The notes under the pieces: generated by a model | Database searches by the model: none | What the model was told of the DNA's origin: nothing | What the model saw: only the letters and a program-made list of their open reading frames with translations | Part shown: in pieces, positions 1 to 7,630 of the stretch | Layout: the number at the start of each line of letters is the position of its first letter | Position numbering within the stretch: position 1 is the first letter of the stretch | NCBI GenBank assembly: GCA_031548005.1 | Contig: JAVBRK010000036.1 | Location: forward strand, 1 to 18,418 | Reading direction: 5' to 3' | DNA: 18,418 nucleotides | Origin: BNXB01 sp031548005 | Lineage (GTDB): Bacteria; Bacteroidota; Bacteroidia; Bacteroidales; Azobacteroidaceae | Made by a program: the position numbers and the translations under genes

Positions 1-51
1 ATGCGGTTAATGTCACTTTGTATAATATCTTTCCCATAATATTTTTTCTGA

Positions 52-59
52 CAAAGATA
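52..59 (-). promoter_or_regulatory. Possible -7 promoter box for a gene left of the window
   Basis: Read on the minus strand this is TATCTTTG, an exact match to the Bacteroidota -7 consensus TAnnTTTG. No clear TTTG -33 box is visible about 20 bp upstream. The box lies beyond the stop of the vWA gene and would drive a minus-strand gene outside the window. The rest of positions 1-128 is AT-rich and shows no gene or convincing terminator. Confidence 0.3.
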
Positions 60-128
60 ATGAAATATACCGATATTTTATAATTGACATGACACTACTA
101 ATATATCAGGAATATCTAAAAAAGGATT

Positions 129-1982
129 TTACGGATTCATCCCTTTGGCCGCTTCCGCCAACCTTATAAATTCTCGGCGGTACCCCTGATCATCATGATC
201 CAATCCCCTCTTGGCCAGAGTAATCACCTGATCGTATGTGGCATTACCTTTAAAATCCGAATCCCGTAGTAATTGACCGAACATGGCAACAGCGGCCGCA
301 AAACTGAAATCGGAAGAAACAGCAGTCGAACCGTTATCAATGACCGGAACCTCGATCTTGCGGCTTTTGTCTTCGTCCGGCAGTTTATAACGCAATTTTA
401 CTGTCAGTAAATCAGGATAATATGATTGCTTTGTCACTGATTTTGGAGCAGGATTCGCCTGGTACTTCAAATCATCCACACTTCCGGGAATACTTCCCTT
501 CACTCCTACCGGCACCACTTCGTATAATGCAGTCACTGTGTGTCCGGCGCCCATTTCTCCGGCATCTTTGGTATCGTCGTTGAAGTCTTCCTTGTTCAAT
601 AAACGGCTTTCATATCCGATCAATCTGTAAGACTGGACCTTCGCTGGATTAAATTCGATTTGCAGCTTGACATCCTTGGCCACGGTATAAATAGTTCCTC
701 CGAACTCATTGACCAATACCTTATTGGCTTCCTGTAAATTATCGATATAAGCATGATTTCCATTGCCTTTTTCGGCCAACACCTGCATTTTATTATCTTT
801 ATAATTTCCCATACCATAGCCCAGTACCGTCAGGAAGACACCACTTTTCCGTTCATCTGTAATCAGGCTTTCAAGTCCTTCCGAACTGGATACTCCTACA
901 TTAAAATCTCCATCCGTACACAGAATGACCCGGTTGTTCCCTCCCCGGATAAAATTCTTCTTCGCAATGCTGTAGGCCAACTTAATTCCCGCTCCGCCAG
1001 CCGTAGAACCTCCTGCCGCCAACCCGTCGAGCGCCTCCCGGATCTTTTGCTTGTCACTACCAGGCGTAGAAGGTAATACTTCTCCCGCAGAACCGGCATA
1101 AACAACAATGGCTACCCGGTCTTTTTCCCTCAGGTTATTGATCAGTAATTTGAGGGACGATTTCACTAAATCCAAGCGTGTAGGTCCGTTCATTGAACCG
1201 GAAACATCGATCAGAAAGACCAGATTGGATGCCGGAAGGTTTTCCGAAGCAACTTCTTTCGCTTTAATACCGATACGCACTAACCGGTGCTGTTTATTCC
1301 AGGGGCATTCACCAGCTTCGGTCACAATCTTCACCGGATCGTTTCCTGTCGGTTTTTCATACGCATAGCTAAAATAATTAATCAGTTCCTCGATTCTGAC
1401 CGCATCTTTTTCCGGCATCCGGCCCTGATTCAGGAAACGGCGCACATTGCTGTATGAAGCAGCATCCACATCGATTGAAAATGTTGATAAGGGCTCATCT
1501 GAAGCCGATTTAAACCGGTTTTCCGAAAAACTCCCGTATTCTTCTTCCCGAAGCTGATCGTACGAATAGGCCGGAGCCGGAGCAGATGCGGCCATCTTCA
1601 TGTAAGCACGCTCAGTGGAGTTTATGGACATATCGGCATATTCTTTCGATACAACTCCATAACCCAGGACTACGACCTCATCTAAAGTTTGATTATCCTG
1701 TTCCAATGTAATATTATGAACATTCCGGACCACCTTGATTTCTTTCGATTTATACCCCAGATACGAAAAAACTAATTTTTCTCCTTTTTTTGCCTGAATG
1801 GTATAGTTTCCTTTCAAATCGGTAATGGTACCTGTTTGGGTTTTCCCAACAGCGACGACAACTCCCGTCAACTCCTGACCAGTTGAGGCATCCGTAACTT
1901 TACCCGTTACGCTTATTTCCTGTGAGTACAACCAGGAAACATTCATTAAAAATGCGCATGTAATCCAAAAAATTGCTTTCAT
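129..1982 (-). CDS. Exported YfbK-like von Willebrand A protein with carboxypeptidase-D-like domain
   Basis: A 617-residue exported protein. Residues 1-20 form a type I signal peptide that ends before QE. Residues about 24-97 are a carboxypeptidase-regulatory-like beta-sandwich, as on SusC proteins, ending in LDEVVVLGYG (100-109). Residues about 150-210 match the vWF N-terminal region of the YfbK family (FSIDVDAASYSNVRRFL). The vWA domain spans about 252-425 and its MIDAS is complete: D259-x-S261-x-S263, T327 and D357 of CTDGD. The remainder fits the DUF3520 tail of that family. vWA domains bind a metal and a partner protein; the partner here is unknown. No lipobox, transmembrane tail or type IX signal is visible, so it is probably periplasmic or held on the membrane by a partner. 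It is divergent, 73 bp away, from an ECF sigma gene whose presumed anti-sigma factor carries the same beta-sandwich and motif, so a shared signalling role is likely. The family call is firm; the role is inferred. Confidence 0.92.
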   Translation of the reverse strand: MKAIFWITCAFLMNVSWLYSQEISVTGKVTDASTGQELTGVVVAVGKTQTGTITDLKGNYTIQAKKGEKLVFSYLGYKSKEIKVVRNVHNITLEQDNQTLDEVVVLGYGVVSKEYADMSINSTERAYMKMAASAPAPAYSYDQLREEEYGSFSENRFKSASDEPLSTFSIDVDAASYSNVRRFLNQGRMPEKDAVRIEELINYFSYAYEKPTGNDPVKIVTEAGECPWNKQHRLVRIGIKAKEVASENLPASNLVFLIDVSGSMNGPTRLDLVKSSLKLLINNLREKDRVAIVVYAGSAGEVLPSTPGSDKQKIREALDGLAAGGSTAGGAGIKLAYSIAKKNFIRGGNNRVILCTDGDFNVGVSSSEGLESLITDERKSGVFLTVLGYGMGNYKDNKMQVLAEKGNGNHAYIDNLQEANKVLVNEFGGTIYTVAKDVKLQIEFNPAKVQSYRLIGYESRLLNKEDFNDDTKDAGEMGAGHTVTALYEVVPVGVKGSIPGSVDDLKYQANPAPKSVTKQSYYPDLLTVKLRYKLPDEDKSRKIEVPVIDNGSTAVSSDFSFAAAVAMFGQLLRDSDFKGNATYDQVITLAKRGLDHDDQGYRREFIRLAEAAKGMNP

Positions 1983-2050
1983 AATGATAAATTTTTAATT
2001 AAACTTCAATTATCGTTTACCTAATGGATACTATATTCAGGAAAATTCCA

Positions 2051-2058
2051 TAAATTTG
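2051..2058 (+). promoter_or_regulatory. -7 promoter box upstream of the ECF sigma gene
   Basis: TAAATTTG matches TAnnTTTG exactly and sits between the divergent vWA and sigma genes. No good TTTG -33 box is visible at the usual distance. It overlaps the first possible TTG start codon (2056). If this promoter is used, translation must begin further in, for example at the TTG at 2071, which follows a run of A. Confidence 0.45.
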
Positions 2059-2643
2059 CAGAAAAAAAAATTGCACTTTACGGAAAGTTCTATATTGCAT
2101 CACACAGACGAAGAGTTGCTTGAAAAATATAAAAGTACTGGTAACTCAAAGTACTTCGGTCTGTTATATAACAGGTACATTCCATTATTATATGGCCTGT
2201 GCTTAAAGTATCTACAGCATAAATCCAAATCGGAAGATGCCGTGATGCAGATATTTGAAGATTTGCTCTCTAAAATCAATAATCATGAGATCAAAACATT
2301 CCGTACCTGGATTTACAGCGTTGCAAAAAATCACTGCCTGCAGGAATTAAGAAAGACCGAGAGAGAAATTCCGGTCGATTTTAACAATCCCTTTATGGAA
2401 TCCGGCGATATTGCGCATCTATTGGATGAAGGAGAGGAGAACGAGCAATGGAAAGTACTGCAGGAATGTATGAAGCGCCTGCCGGAAGTACAGCAAACCT
2501 GTATCCATCGTTTCTTTATCAAGCAGATGTCGTATGCCGACATCGTGGATATTACTGGATACCAGATCAAAAGCATAAAAAGCTACATTCAGAACGGAAA
2601 AAGGAATTTAAAAATCTGCATGGAGAAAAAACTATCCGAATGA
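2056..2643 (+). CDS. ECF-type RNA polymerase sigma factor with non-ATG start
   Basis: An extracytoplasmic-function sigma factor of up to 195 residues. Region 2 is recognisable from about residue 16 (TDEELLEKYKSTGNSKYFG, then LYGLCLKYL and DAVMQIFEDLL). The linker FRTWIYSVAKNHCLQELRK and region 4 (RLPEVQQTCIHRFFIKQMSYADI, then QIKSIKSYIQNGKRNLKI) follow. The reading frame is open from about 1999 but has no ATG before residue 64, inside region 2, so a TTG at 2056, 2071 or 2095 must start it. The 2056 codon overlaps a -7 box, so 2071 is the better guess and would give 190 residues. The last codon overlaps the next ATG (ATGA at 2640-2643), so the two are translationally coupled. ECF factors of this Bacteroidota type are normally paired with a membrane anti-sigma factor, and the downstream gene fits that place. 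The target promoters are unknown; the module's own intergenic region is an obvious candidate. Confidence 0.88.
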   Translation: MQKKKLHFTESSILHHTDEELLEKYKSTGNSKYFGLLYNRYIPLLYGLCLKYLQHKSKSEDAVMQIFEDLLSKINNHEIKTFRTWIYSVAKNHCLQELRKTEREIPVDFNNPFMESGDIAHLLDEGEENEQWKVLQECMKRLPEVQQTCIHRFFIKQMSYADIVDITGYQIKSIKSYIQNGKRNLKICMEKKLSE

Positions 2644-3794
2644 GCCTACTGGACTACATAAAAGGAAACCGAAAAGGGAAAGACGCTCACCACATCGAAC
2701 GACAAGCGATGGAAGATCCGTTCCTGGCCGTTGCTCTGGAAGGATTCGAATCTGTGAACGGAAATCACTCCAAACAAATCGAGGCCCTGCAAAAACAGGT
2801 ATCCCGTAAACTGCAGCCCGGTAATCGCCTGTTACGCGTATGGGGCATTGCAGCCAGTATCCTGATCTGTGTATCTGCAGGAGGATATTTCCTGCTCCGG
2901 TTGATGCAAAAGCCGGATTTATTGACAACATCGGCCCCTCCTTTAAAAGACGGTCCTTCAACAAAAATAATAATCCCCGGCGAGATATTGGATACTATTC
3001 CGGAAACACCAATCATAGAACCGGAAATTACGATGGATGAAGAGGCGGTTCAGGTCAGGCAACAAAACAAACGCAAAGAGGATGACAAAATTGTTCTGCT
3101 CGAAAAGATTCCGGTTTCGGTGGATACACTACCGGTTTCCCCGATACTCCCCGTCCATCCGGCGAAAGACGCAGCAGTCTACGCTATGCGAAAAGAAATG
3201 CAGGAAAGCATAGAAGAAAAGCCGGCAAGAATACAGGAACAAGGGACTCACCTTGTACATGGTAAAGTAGTGGATGAAGCAGGAGAGCCGATGGCCGGAG
3301 TAAGCATTATCCAGAAAGGTACACACAAAGGCGCCGTCACCAATAGTTACGGAATTTTCACGATCAGAACAGATAAAGATAGTCCATTAGAAGCAAAATA
3401 CTTAGGATTCGAAACAAAAGAACTCGCTATAGATACCGCCAACCCCATGCTGATTACAATGACCGAGAGTCGTCAGACGCTCGATGAAGTCGTCGTTCTT
3501 GGCTATGGTCATTCCAAAACGAAAAAAAGCGCCTCTCCGGAACCAATCATCGGAATGAAAGCTTATCAGAAATACATCGATGAGAATAAAATATCACCGG
3601 CCGGAACAGAATGCTCCGATAAAAAAGGAACTGTGATCTTATCGTTCTCTGTCGATCAAAACGGAAATCCTACGAATATTTCCATCAGAAAAAGTGTTTG
3701 CTCCGGACTGGATATTGAGGCGATGCGGCTTGTGAAGCAAGGTCCTAAGTGGACTCCAGGCGATGGTACTGTTGAACTGAAGGTGAAATTTTAA
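2640..3794 (+). CDS. Putative membrane anti-sigma factor with carboxypeptidase-like and TonB C-terminal domains
   Basis: Starting at the ATG that overlaps the sigma stop codon, the protein has 384 residues. An earlier in-frame start at 2448 would lie inside the sigma gene and is unlikely. Residues 1-65 are cytoplasmic and charged and include DPFLAVALEGF (26-36), a motif seen at the N-terminus of many Bacteroidota proteins encoded after ECF sigma genes. One transmembrane helix follows (about 67-87), then a Pro/Glu/Lys-rich periplasmic linker (90-200). Next come a carboxypeptidase-regulatory-like domain (205-280), the motif LDEVVVLGYG (281-290) and a C-terminal domain (305-384) resembling the TonB C-terminus, with FSVDQNGNPTNISIRKS. 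The layout (inner-membrane anchor, periplasmic sensor, cytoplasmic tail) is that of an anti-sigma factor, but no zinc-binding HxxxCxxC motif is present. It could instead be a TonB-like energy transducer. The anti-sigma role is inferred from context. Confidence 0.8.
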   Translation: MSLLDYIKGNRKGKDAHHIERQAMEDPFLAVALEGFESVNGNHSKQIEALQKQVSRKLQPGNRLLRVWGIAASILICVSAGGYFLLRLMQKPDLLTTSAPPLKDGPSTKIIIPGEILDTIPETPIIEPEITMDEEAVQVRQQNKRKEDDKIVLLEKIPVSVDTLPVSPILPVHPAKDAAVYAMRKEMQESIEEKPARIQEQGTHLVHGKVVDEAGEPMAGVSIIQKGTHKGAVTNSYGIFTIRTDKDSPLEAKYLGFETKELAIDTANPMLITMTESRQTLDEVVVLGYGHSKTKKSASPEPIIGMKAYQKYIDENKISPAGTECSDKKGTVILSFSVDQNGNPTNISIRKSVCSGLDIEAMRLVKQGPKWTPGDGTVELKVKF

Positions 3795-3802
3795 TACTGA
3801 TC

Positions 3803-5221
3803 ATGGCTAAAAAAAATAAGAAACCCCTCCCATTATTTGAACACGTAACGATTACCGGAATTGCTGCCGAAGGAAAAGCAATCGCAAAAATAGAAAACCT
3901 GGTCATTTTCGTCCCTTTTGTCGTTCCAGGAGATGTAGTCGACCTGCAGCTCACACGAAAAAAGAACAGTTATGCTGAAGCTAAGGCTGTTAAATTCCAT
4001 CAATACTCCTCACAGCGAACCGAAGCTTTTTGCGAACATTACGGTATTTGCGGAGGATGCAAGTGGCAGATATTGCCTTACCCGGAACAAATCCGGTACA
4101 AGCAACAACAAGTTACCGACAATCTGACCCGGATCGGAAAAATAAACTTTCCGGAAGTCTCCCCTATTCTGGGATCGGAAAAGACAACATACTACCGTAA
4201 TAAATTAGAATTCACGTTTTCCAACAAGCGATGGATGACTGAAGAAGAAATCAAGTCCGAAAAGAAGTTCGATGAAATGGATGCCCTGGGGTTTCACATC
4301 CCCGGTATGTTCGATAAAGTTCTGGACATTAAAAAATGCTGGCTTCAGGACGATGTATCTAATAGAATCCGACTGGAAATCAAGCAGTTTTGCATTAAGA
4401 ACAATTACTCATTTTTTGACTTGAGAAACCAAAACGGGCTGATGCGTAACCTGATCATCCGGACTTCCACGACAGGAGAGGTCATGCTCATCATCGTTTT
4501 TTACGAAGATGATCAATCCTCCCAGACAGCCCTGTTAAACCACATTGCAGATAAATTTCCCGAAATTACTTCGCTGCTCTACATCGTCAACCAGAAAGCC
4601 AATGATACAATTACCGATCAAACAGTATTGGTATTCAAAGGAAGCGATCACATTTTCGAAGAAATGGAAGGACTGAAATTTAAAATTGGGCCCAAATCAT
4701 TCTACCAAACCAACAGCGAGCAGGCTTATAACCTCTATAAAATAGCCCGGGATTTTGCCGGATTAACAGGAACCGAACTGGTTTACGACTTGTACACCGG
4801 AACCGGAACCATCGCAAACTTCGTATCAAAGCATTCCAAACAAGTGATTGGAATAGAATATGTTCCCGAAGCTATCGAAGATGCAAAAATCAACTCCGAA
4901 ATTAACGGTATCTCCAATACCTTATTTTATGCCGGTGATATGAAAGACATCCTAAACCGAGAGTTTATCGATCTGCATGGGCGCCCGGACGTTATTATCA
5001 CTGATCCTCCCCGGGCAGGAATGCACGACGACGTAATCGAAGCAATCCTGTTTGCCAGGCCCGAACGGATCGTATATGTAAGCTGTAACCCGGCTACTCA
5101 GGCCCGCGATCTGAACTTGTTAGGAGAACACTATTCTGTAGAAAAAATTCAACCGGTAGACATGTTTCCACATACACACCACGTGGAGAATGTAGTATTA
5201 CTTAGAAAAATTCTAAATTAA
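3803..5221 (+). CDS. rlmD: 23S rRNA (uracil-5-)-methyltransferase, RlmD/RumA family
   Basis: A 472-residue enzyme that transfers a methyl group from S-adenosylmethionine to C5 of a uracil in 23S rRNA (U1939 for RlmD, U747 for the relatives RlmC/RlmCD). A TRAM RNA-binding domain covers about residues 9-68. Cysteines C77, C83, C86 and C179 have the spacing of the [4Fe-4S] cluster ligands (CEHYGICGGC). The SAM-binding loop is DLYTGTGTIANF (329-340), followed by DPPRAG (401-406), the nucleophile C428 in VSCNPAT and the general base E462 in HHVENV, so all expected catalytic features are present. It begins 8 bp after the preceding membrane protein gene and may be cotranscribed with it, although the two jobs are not obviously related. 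Whether the target is U1939, U747 or both cannot be read from the sequence. Confidence 0.95.
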   Translation: MAKKNKKPLPLFEHVTITGIAAEGKAIAKIENLVIFVPFVVPGDVVDLQLTRKKNSYAEAKAVKFHQYSSQRTEAFCEHYGICGGCKWQILPYPEQIRYKQQQVTDNLTRIGKINFPEVSPILGSEKTTYYRNKLEFTFSNKRWMTEEEIKSEKKFDEMDALGFHIPGMFDKVLDIKKCWLQDDVSNRIRLEIKQFCIKNNYSFFDLRNQNGLMRNLIIRTSTTGEVMLIIVFYEDDQSSQTALLNHIADKFPEITSLLYIVNQKANDTITDQTVLVFKGSDHIFEEMEGLKFKIGPKSFYQTNSEQAYNLYKIARDFAGLTGTELVYDLYTGTGTIANFVSKHSKQVIGIEYVPEAIEDAKINSEINGISNTLFYAGDMKDILNREFIDLHGRPDVIITDPPRAGMHDDVIEAILFARPERIVYVSCNPATQARDLNLLGEHYSVEKIQPVDMFPHTHHVENVVLLRKILN

Positions 5222-5548
5222 ACACCCTGAAATCGATTATTTTACAACAAAAATGTTAACCTTAAAACTTTCATAGGATTTTATTTGTTTTTTTTATATC
5301 CCAGGGGATAGAATTACTAATTAGTCAAACTTGAATGGATTGTCCGGTAAAGTAACCCGGCAGGATAAGATTGATTTCAGGTCATTTAACATTAAAAACA
5401 AAAAAGAAATAACACAAACAGAAAAGATTAAAAATCAACCAGATAGAGGTATTACTCTATCTCTATCCTTACACAGAAAAACTAAAACCGTTTTTGCAAT
5501 AGAATCTCATCAGCTTCAATTCTATTGATTATTATCAAACCTTTTAAG
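5222..5548 (+). other. Intergenic leader region, no gene seen
   Basis: These 327 bp between rlmD and the surface-protein gene are AT-rich. A 65-codon open frame (5331-5528) has no recognisable protein character and starts with TTG, so I do not call it. No U-tract terminator follows rlmD. TTTATTTG (5280-5287) is one mismatch from the -7 consensus and is the best, still weak, promoter candidate. A 10 bp perfect palindrome, ACTAATTAGT (5316-5325), and a hairpin at 5441-5462 are the only structured parts. Confidence 0.5.
5441..5462 (+). promoter_or_regulatory. Inverted repeat in the leader of the surface-protein gene
   Basis: AGATAGAG and CTCTATCT form a perfect 8 bp inverted repeat around a 6-base loop (GTATTA), 86 bp before the ATG. 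No T-run follows, so it is not an intrinsic terminator. It could be an operator or an mRNA leader hairpin. The repeat itself is certain; a function is not. Confidence 0.35.
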
Positions 5549-7612
5549 ATGAATCTTATGAAAAAGTTATTATTACTCCTAACCGGAATTTTGATCGTAA
5601 CCGTCAGTTTTTCACAAACCTGGTCGCTAAGCGGAAATACAGGAACAAATTCATCCCATTTTTTGGGAACAACAGACCAAATGCCATTGATATTTAAGGT
5701 GGAAAATATCCTGTCGGGATTTACAGGATATTCTCAAAAATCCAATGTATCCTTCGGATGGAATGCATTAATAAACGGGTTCTCCCAAGGAACGGGAAAT
5801 ACGGCCATCGGAGTGCAGGCAATGCAGTACAATGCAGGAAGTGAAAATGTAGGAATCGGCCACTGGACTATGCTTTACAATGGCGGTAATTATAACGTCG
5901 CAATCGGAGGAAGCAACCTTTTTGCCAATAGTGGAGCAAGTTATAATACAGCCATTGGGTACTTGTCTCTCAAGAATAATACAATCGACGGAAATACGGC
6001 TGTCGGCTATGAATCTGCTGTAGAAAATACAACTGGAGAGGCCATTACAGCTGTAGGTTTCAAAGCTCTCAGAAACAACACCACTGGAAGTATGAACACA
6101 GGATTAGGCCTTAATGCTCTTTTGAAAAATACAACAGGAACCGGAAATACAGCAGTAGGATCATGGACTTTAACCGAAAACGCGACCGGAAATTTTAATA
6201 CCACCATCGGTATGAAGTCGTTGTATCTGAATACTACCGGGGAATATAATACTGCTATTGGAGCGCAGGCATTACAGGAAAATACAACTGGAGCCTGGAA
6301 TGTCGGATTAGGTTCTGGCGCTCTTTACTCTAACACGACCGGAGGTTTGAATACGGCAGTAGGGACATCTGCTCTATGGTTTAACACTATTGGAGAACAA
6401 AATGTAGCTGTCGGAGAAGAAGCGTTAGCAGGTAATATTGACGGTAGTTACAATACTGCAATCGGCACCAGGGCCTTGTGGTCTGCAATCAATGATCCCG
6501 GCGCCATTCCTTTCGGTCATGCAAGCGGCAATAACGCATTAGGGTTTGAAGCTCTTAAGGGAATTACTACAGGAGGATCCAATGTTGGCATTGGAGTGCA
6601 TGCTTCTCAAAATACGACTACTGGCAACGAAAACATCTCCATGGGAAATTATGCTCAAAGCAATAATACCACAGGGAGTGGAAATATTGCTATTGGACAC
6701 TGGGCGCTAAGCAAAAATAAAACAGGATCGTCCAACATCGCAATCGGTCATTTTGCTGACGTAAAAAATGAAAACCTGACCAATGCCACAGCTATCGGAG
6801 CCGGAACCATTGCTACAACAAACAACCAGGTAGCTATCGGCAACAATAAAGTAACCAGCATCCGTGGATATGTGAATTGGACTACTATATCGGACGAAAG
6901 AATCAAGAAAAACGTCAGAGATAATGTACCAGGACTCTCTTTTATCAATAAGCTGCAACCGGTAACATACAATCTGGATATCGGAGAAGCCGACAGGTTG
7001 TTAAAATCTGTAAAAAGCAGAGACTCCGGAGATCCGGAAAAAGCCCCATTACAGCTAAAAAGTGAAATACAGGACATGGTATTCTCCGGCTTCATTGCAC
7101 AACAGGTAAAGGCAGCTGCCGAGAGTCTGGGTTACGATTTCAGCGGAGTCGATGCCACGGATGCCGATAACAGTTTGTATGGAATAAGGTATGCGGAATT
7201 TGTCGTTCCATTAGTTAAAGCCATACAGGAGTTAAGCATCCGGAATGAAGAATTAATCACTACGGTAGATGAGCTGGAAACACAGGTACAAATACTTTCG
7301 GACAGGATTTCTACCGGAGATGTTGTAAATAACCTGAGCAACCGGATTTCTTCGGCCATTCTGGAGCAAAATACTCCGAATCCGTTTACCCTGTCGACTA
7401 CCATCCGGTACTCTCTTCCTGAATCGATGAAATCGGCACACCTCGTCGTAACAGATACCAATGGAAAGAAAATCAGGCAGATTCCAATTTACGGATCCGG
7501 ATCTAACAGTATGGAAATCGAAACAGGTTCTCTTATTGCAGGAATATATTACTGCTCCCTGTTTGTAGACGGAAGTTTAGTCGCGACCAAAAAATTACTG
7601 AAATCCAAATGA
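5549..7612 (+). CDS. Secreted YadA-like repeat protein with S74/ICA chaperone domain and type IX secretion signal
   Basis: A 687-residue surface protein from the ATG at 5549; a second ATG at 5558 is equally possible, and the upstream TTG is less likely because MKKLLLLLTGILIVTVSFSQ is a clean signal peptide. From nt 5798 to about 6850 there are roughly 20 repeats of about 17 residues, pattern N-T-A-[IV]-G-x-x-A-L-x-x-N-T-T-G. These resemble YadA/trimeric adhesin head repeats that form left-handed beta-rolls. Next is a peptidase S74 intramolecular chaperone (ICA) domain opening with SDERIKKN: S448 and K453 keep the Ser/Lys spacing of self-cleaving members. It ends with QELSIRNEELITTVDELETQ, a coiled-coil-like helix. 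The last about 85 residues (from nt 7355) are a type A type IX secretion C-terminal domain: LEQNTPNPF, TTIRYSLP, then a Lys-rich end. It is probably a trimeric adhesin or surface fibre. Phage tail fibres share the S74 domain, but no phage genes are nearby. The ligand is unknown. Confidence 0.9.
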   Translation: MNLMKKLLLLLTGILIVTVSFSQTWSLSGNTGTNSSHFLGTTDQMPLIFKVENILSGFTGYSQKSNVSFGWNALINGFSQGTGNTAIGVQAMQYNAGSENVGIGHWTMLYNGGNYNVAIGGSNLFANSGASYNTAIGYLSLKNNTIDGNTAVGYESAVENTTGEAITAVGFKALRNNTTGSMNTGLGLNALLKNTTGTGNTAVGSWTLTENATGNFNTTIGMKSLYLNTTGEYNTAIGAQALQENTTGAWNVGLGSGALYSNTTGGLNTAVGTSALWFNTIGEQNVAVGEEALAGNIDGSYNTAIGTRALWSAINDPGAIPFGHASGNNALGFEALKGITTGGSNVGIGVHASQNTTTGNENISMGNYAQSNNTTGSGNIAIGHWALSKNKTGSSNIAIGHFADVKNENLTNATAIGAGTIATTNNQVAIGNNKVTSIRGYVNWTTISDERIKKNVRDNVPGLSFINKLQPVTYNLDIGEADRLLKSVKSRDSGDPEKAPLQLKSEIQDMVFSGFIAQQVKAAAESLGYDFSGVDATDADNSLYGIRYAEFVVPLVKAIQELSIRNEELITTVDELETQVQILSDRISTGDVVNNLSNRISSAILEQNTPNPFTLSTTIRYSLPESMKSAHLVVTDTNGKKIRQIPIYGSGSNSMEIETGSLIAGIYYCSLFVDGSLVATKKLLKSK
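5798..6850 (+). repeat. Tandem 51-bp degenerate repeats encoding beta-roll units
   Basis: About 20 tandem units of mostly 51 bp encode the motif N-T-A-[IV]-G-x-x-A-L-x-x-N-T-T-G-x-x. The most regular part is units 5-13. One unit carries an insertion, around DPGAIPFGHASG (about nt 6490-6535). DNA identity between units is moderate, so copy number may be fairly stable, but slippage or recombination between units is possible. Confidence 0.85.
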
Positions 7613-7630
7613 CAGAAGTGCAATACCGGG

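Noticed and set aside
1..128. CTTTGT/ACAAAG inverted repeat as a terminator of the vWA gene
   Set aside because: Only 6 bp, AT-rich, with about 30 bases between the arms; the right arm overlaps a -7 box.
2448..2639. Upstream extension of the membrane protein gene inside the sigma gene
   Set aside because: The 64 extra codons are a second-frame reading of the sigma coding sequence. The ATG at 2640 overlaps the sigma stop codon in the usual ATGA coupling and opens a normal family N-terminus.
5331..5528. 65-codon open frame between rlmD and the surface-protein gene
   Set aside because: TTG start, low-complexity Lys/Thr-rich translation, no family resemblance and overlap with the start of the next frame. 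It looks like chance in AT-rich DNA.
5549..7612. Prophage tail-fibre gene
   Set aside because: S74 and repeat domains occur in tail fibres, but the signal peptide, the type IX secretion C-terminal domain and the lack of any phage neighbour make a cell-surface protein the better reading.
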